Shown: positions 31,501 through 34,430 of the stretch, piece after piece
Layout: each line of letters opens with the position of its first letter
Numbering within the stretch: the stretch's first letter is position 1
DNA from: an uncultured Ruminococcus sp.
Lineage (GTDB): Bacteria; Bacillota; Clostridia; Oscillospirales; Ruminococcaceae
Direction: 5' to 3'
Length of the DNA stretch: 34,430 nt
Assembly (NCBI GenBank): GCA_947176685.1
Contig: CAMWRL010000001.1
Location: 1 to 34,430 of the forward strand
Program-made: the position numbers and the translations under genes
The notes under the pieces: model-generated
What the model saw: only the letters and a program-made list of their open reading frames with translations
Databases searched by the model: none
What the model was told of the DNA's origin: nothing

Positions 31501-34430
31501 AGTACTTAAAAGCGTTACTATTAAGTGTGACAATTATCTCGACGGCACAGTTTTTGACCTTGATAACGGAGTTGAACCGGAAGATATTCCAGACCATGTA
31601 AAACATACAGCTACAGTAGAAAACGGCGAGTGTGTTATTGAAGTAGGTCATGAACTCACAAGTTTCCCTGTACTTGGAATAGACCGTATCAAAGACGGCA
31701 GAACAGAATTGGAAATAGTCAATTCAAAATCACCGCTTGAAATCATATTGCCTAACGACAAAATACAAGAGGAAACAGAAGAACACTCTATAAAACTCAA
31801 TAAGGTTAATACAAAAGGCGATGAGATAGCAGGTGCTAAGCTTAAGCTTACAGCTTTAGGAGAAAACGGCATAATAGATGATACAGATAAAACATGGACA
31901 TGGACATCAAAGACAAGTTCGTGGTGGGAAATTGAAAACATTCAGGAAGGTACTTATTTACTTGAAGAAGTTTCAGCACCTGACGGCTATGACAAAGCAG
32001 AATCTATTAAATTTGAAGTTGATAAAGACGGAAATATTACTTCTGCAAAGGCAGTTAAAATTAATGCAGACGGAAGCACAACAGAACTGATAGTTGATGA
32101 CGAAAGGGAAAACGGCATAATCGATAAAGATAAGGGTGTAGCAACTCTTGCAATGACTGACGAAAGAGTTCTGAAAATAAGAAAGACAGATGCTGAAGGT
32201 GCATTGCTTGATGGAGCATCATTCAAACTTACAGCTGTAGAAATTGACAAAGACGGCAATGCAGTAGTTGAAGACGGCAAGCAAAAAGCTATTACATTTG
32301 ATGCAAGAAGAGTTAAACTGGTCAGCGAAGGATTAAAGTACAACAGTGACGAACCGACGAAAAGAACAGCAATCTTATGGAGTGGTAGTTCAGAAGTTGA
32401 AATAAGAAACCTCCCCAACGGTATTTATACACTTGAAGAAACATCAGCTCCTGACGGATACAGAAAGTCAGAAAAAATCACATTTACAATCAAACCGCAC
32501 ATGGTTGATGGTATAATCACAAACGGCATAGATGTTACAAGCAAAATAGACGGAGCAGTAACACCAATTAAAGAAGACGGCAATAATTATTATGCAGTAA
32601 CTGTTAAAAACCAGAACGCTGTACTTAACCTCAGCAAGAAAGAAATCGTTGGCAATACTAAAAAAGAACTTGGGGGAGCCGACCTTTCGCTTACTCGTAT
32701 AAATGCAGACGGAGAAGCAATTGTTTTTGATGAAGCAACTCAAAACAAGATTAAACTCTCCGAGGGTATGGATTATAATGATGATAAGACAGCAATCATT
32801 TGGACATCTGACGAAGAAGGCGCAAAGAAAATAACAAATATTCCGGACGGTACTTATGTACTTACGGAAGAAAAAGAACCGGGCGGATATAAAAAAGCAG
32901 CTCCTATTACTTTTGTAGTTGAAAACGGTGTTGTAACAAAAGCAACAGTACCAGCTACAGACGAAGACGGAAAAGAAACAACTGAAACCCTGTTCAGCAA
33001 AGACGTACCCAATGAAGATGGCATAAATGCAAATACCATTGTTATGCTTGATGAACGCACTCAGATTGATGTGACAATCAGCAAGCAGGGCGAAGACGGA
33101 AAAGGACTTCCAGAAGCTGAACTTACACTCACAGGTAAGGACAGCAAAGGCAATGACATAATATTTGACCTTGAAAACATCGATTTTGGCGATGGTGCAA
33201 AGATAGAAGAGTTTATTACACCATCAAACATTATATGGACTTCCGGCACTGAGGCAATAACAATCAAAAATATTCCGGACGGTACATACACACTTCACGA
33301 AGTATCAGCTCCGTACGGCTACAATGTAGCAGCAGATATTGTCTTTGAAGTCAAGGAAGGCAAGGTTACTATCGCCGACGAAGAAGTTAAAGACAAGAAC
33401 ATTGTTATGGTTGACACCTCCTCTGTAAAAATCAGCAAGCAGGCAGTTGGCGGTACTGAAGAACTTGCCGGAGCTACATTTACACTCACAAGCAAGGAAG
33501 AAAACTTCACATTCAACAAAGAAAGCCAGAATGTCGGCACAGGCTCCGATGAGACCAGACTTATATGGACTTCAGGCAACGAACCGACAGAAATCAAGAA
33601 TCTCGCTGACGGAACATACATACTCCACGAAGAAGCAGCTCCGGACGGCTACACTATAGCAGCAGATATTGAGTTCACAATCACGGGCGGCAAGGTTATT
33701 ATCAACAACGAAGAAGTTACAGACAATACTATTACAGTTACTGATAAGGCTGCTGAAATCAGTTTCAGCAAGAAAGCAGTCGGCGATACCACTGATACAG
33801 AACTTGCCAAAGCTGACCTTACACTTACCCGTGTAGATGCAAACGGAGAAGTAATTGCTTTTGAAAAGGCTGATGAATCTAAAATTCAACTCTCAGAGGG
33901 TATGAAATTTGATGATGATAAAAAATTAATCAGCTGGACATCTGGCGATAGTGCAAAGAAAATAACAAATATTCCTGACGGTAATTATGTACTTAAAGAA
34001 GCAGACGCTCCAGAGGGATATGAAGTAGCAGAGGATATTAAATTTACTGTTGAAAATGGTGTTATTACATCTATCAAAATTGATGAAACAGATGAGGAAA
34101 ACTACGCAGTTACCGACAATGCATTAGTATCAGGTACTGCAATAGGTGTAGTAATGCGTGATGCAACAACCACAACAACATCAGAAACGGTGACAGCTAC
34201 AGAAACAGTGACAGCTACAGAAACAGTGACAGCTACAGAAACAGCGACCGCTACAGAAACAGTAACAGCTACAGAAACAGTGACAGCTACAGAAACAGCG
34301 ACCGCTACAGAAACAGAAACAACAACAACGGGCTCTACAACAAGTGAAACAACAACAACTGGTTCTACAACAACAGGCTCTACAACAAGTGAAACAACAA
34401 CAACTGGTTCTACAACAACAGGCTCTACAA
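28529..34430 (+). CDS. Giant choice-of-anchor-A / Cna_B-repeat surface protein, 3' end missing
   Basis: An open frame of 1967 codons without a stop, cut by the window end. GAAAGGAG precedes the ATG. Residues 1-31 are a signal peptide ending SPSFA. A choice-of-anchor-A domain follows (about 77-470: FCVFLAGDFKPWESDAEGRVAVGGN, later GTIFAPNAKI and LSGALIAQSFEG). Then come about eight SpaA/Cna_B prealbumin-like domains, each with a first-strand Lys and an L-x-E-x-x-A-P-x-G-Y motif (near nt 30235, 30935, 31960, 32440, 32870, 33295, 33630, 34000); such Lys and Glu form intramolecular isopeptide bonds in known pilins. One different beta domain with GGIQFKHKNPGGWDDTMF interrupts them (about 862-985). 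A Thr-rich stalk (from about 1878) ends the window. The missing end may be a sortase signal or a dockerin. Confidence 0.92.
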   Translation, partial: MNKLAKRSISFVTALLMSVMSMVTGVSPSFAEKNISNNVPENSKYRVDTTDVILLAGKNGLLGDDVESTIKNYEKEYVLGMASQFCVFLAGDFKPWESDAEGRVAVGGNLEFQGGWDYEVGNGDYASENALDYLLSNEGYANAIVNGDTLSRIQPRTNAQYYNGTEKINIIKKFWVDDNTEVSYMWWLWGWNNTPENKAIADSTIFRGADAFNVADYVKALQDKSNTFAKKKSDFVVTYDTETDKNGNLIDVMIFTYTGDPEKPKETVYLTLSDEEAEKFQNTEKIVYRNVPKLPERRKVVDTIYDNESLDDKTNTKTETYWEYAYVVVNIPQASNNEDGKLHIGQNIEEDKYNISQAWLEFTDEREPIEIGIGGALSGNNKHSNKPGVTSILYNIPNATDVVLSGMSFYGTIFAPNAKITDEKYEHRVVEANGEIKVKGPNPHLSGALIAQSFEGYSEFGYRPFTGPVSMLGTTAGYALALSKVEPVFDENGNPKLDEDGNKVTKPLAGATFELVNEKGETVSEAETDGDIYNFITIPTAINFDSGKKEDGTPYEEGDQVRRIYYLQESAPPAGYIKSDKKVKIEIVGTIEKVMDGEDGAKVPIKVNVEVLRDGDLIRSLTFGDDYVEDDTTDGQTISERKIVIKSPVKMPDGSEIDKDHIADTTFTLTFDTDGNVTNLKEDHSEIFPTKESVEIDNFSLSQTFTGTDGFTYYYDIDNLMVTRLPSEVPTFVNTLKEIKIVKVDSGDVDADGNYTNFLPDAEIKVYNAETDEEVKLKSNTTDENGVINLGHLPVGEYYLTETKAPAEYEKPVNDKIYFTVNDNYTISREEFNEFDISYVLNYEDGDSKEYSLSMKKDDVINVQGIETTKTKTEYFEQTDVTKDMEQYYDADNDINYNIDCSGKKITKIVIEATNLPYGTGGIQFKHKNPGGWDDTMFEVKEFGEGETTFTPTNLYFAEDGYMKVSFWNADITSIKYYCNGLEYDAPDPAKVLKSVTIKCDNYLDGTVFDLDNGVEPEDIPDHVKHTATVENGECVIEVGHELTSFPVLGIDRIKDGRTELEIVNSKSPLEIILPNDKIQEETEEHSIKLNKVNTKGDEIAGAKLKLTALGENGIIDDTDKTWTWTSKTSSWWEIENIQEGTYLLEEVSAPDGYDKAESIKFEVDKDGNITSAKAVKINADGSTTELIVDDERENGIIDKDKGVATLAMTDERVLKIRKTDAEGALLDGASFKLTAVEIDKDGNAVVEDGKQKAITFDARRVKLVSEGLKYNSDEPTKRTAILWSGSSEVEIRNLPNGIYTLEETSAPDGYRKSEKITFTIKPHMVDGIITNGIDVTSKIDGAVTPIKEDGNNYYAVTVKNQNAVLNLSKKEIVGNTKKELGGADLSLTRINADGEAIVFDEATQNKIKLSEGMDYNDDKTAIIWTSDEEGAKKITNIPDGTYVLTEEKEPGGYKKAAPITFVVENGVVTKATVPATDEDGKETTETLFSKDVPNEDGINANTIVMLDERTQIDVTISKQGEDGKGLPEAELTLTGKDSKGNDIIFDLENIDFGDGAKIEEFITPSNIIWTSGTEAITIKNIPDGTYTLHEVSAPYGYNVAADIVFEVKEGKVTIADEEVKDKNIVMVDTSSVKISKQAVGGTEELAGATFTLTSKEENFTFNKESQNVGTGSDETRLIWTSGNEPTEIKNLADGTYILHEEAAPDGYTIAADIEFTITGGKVIINNEEVTDNTITVTDKAAEISFSKKAVGDTTDTELAKADLTLTRVDANGEVIAFEKADESKIQLSEGMKFDDDKKLISWTSGDSAKKITNIPDGNYVLKEADAPEGYEVAEDIKFTVENGVITSIKIDETDEENYAVTDNALVSGTAIGVVMRDATTTTTSETVTATETVTATETVTATETATATETVTATETVTATETATATETETTTTGSTTSETTTTGSTTTGSTTSETTTTGSTTTGST
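34184..34309 (+). repeat. Seven 18-bp tandem repeats coding ETVTAT/ETATAT
   Basis: Seven head-to-tail copies of an 18-base unit (GAAACAGTGACAGCTACA with small changes) encode Glu-Thr-Val/Ala-Thr-Ala-Thr. Copies 4 and 7 share the same variant, and so do copies 2, 3 and 6, which points to duplication of blocks. The unit length keeps the frame. It forms the wall-spanning or linker stalk of the surface protein. Confidence 0.95.
34331..34430 (+). repeat. 45-bp tandem repeat at the contig end
   Basis: Two identical 45-base units (34331-34375, 34376-34420) and the first 10 bases of a third encode GSTTSETTTTGSTTT. The sequence stops inside the third copy, so the assembly probably broke on this repeat and the true copy number is unknown. 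Confidence 0.95.

Noticed and set aside
31987..32418. Minus-strand ORFs inside the giant surface gene
   Set aside because: Ser/Val-rich shadows of the Cna_B coding frame; the plus frame carries the conserved motifs and is open for 1967 codons.
34184..34430. CRISPR-like array
   Set aside because: The repeats are contiguous, without spacers, keep the reading frame, and encode Thr-rich stalk sequence.

Overview
The window looks like a contig end from a fibre-degrading Ruminococcus-type gut or rumen Firmicute (Oscillospiraceae). The grounds are a secreted GH5 glycanase with Thr-rich linkers and a C-terminal dockerin, consensus sigma-A promoters, strong GGAGG ribosome sites, a fused SecDF, and a huge Cna_B-repeat surface protein. 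Assignment to genus is inference. The first 94 bases are not genomic: they are a poly-C run plus a full Illumina P7/Nextera adapter. The last bases run out inside a tandem repeat of the giant surface-protein gene.

Layout. 95-2507: dockerin GH5 gene with promoter and terminator. 2514-3630 (minus): CorA-like divalent-cation transporter behind a leader that holds a 10-residue ORF and mutually exclusive hairpins, one of which hides the ribosome site. 3676-6121 (minus): secDF with its own promoter. 6148-13189 (minus): F1Fo ATP synthase operon atpB-E-F-[H-A fusion]-G-(half hsdS)-D-C, with two oddities: delta and alpha are one 673-residue ORF, and a half-length type I restriction specificity gene lies between atpG and atpD. 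13240-21351 (minus): a nine-gene surface-glycan operon (initiating sugar-phosphate transferase, manC, gmd, two small membrane proteins, two GT4 glycosyltransferases, rmd, a coiled-coil protein), which should make GDP-D-rhamnose and place it in a lipid-linked glycan. 21451-23899 (plus): GNAT acetyltransferase followed by three small genes (unknown, propeller-like, SUKH-like) resembling an orphan immunity island. 23934-24098: tRNA-Thr(CGT) with promoter and terminator. 24111-26619 (minus): OmpR-type response regulator and histidine kinase. 26831-28294 (plus): orphan solute-binding lipoprotein, divergent from the two-component system. 28352-34430 (plus): giant choice-of-anchor-A/Cna_B protein, 3' end missing.

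How it fits together. The cell-surface theme is strong: a secreted cellulosomal enzyme, the SecDF export motor, a surface glycan pathway, an envelope sensor with a lipoprotein, and a long stalked surface protein. The ATP synthase c subunit lacks the Na+ ligands known from Ilyobacter, so the complex is probably proton-coupled. No transposase, integrase, phage gene or CRISPR array was seen. No gene-free stretch exceeds 300 bases.

The observations most worth pursuing are the corA leader switch, the delta-alpha fusion, the hsdS insertion in the atp operon, and the orphan immunity-like genes.
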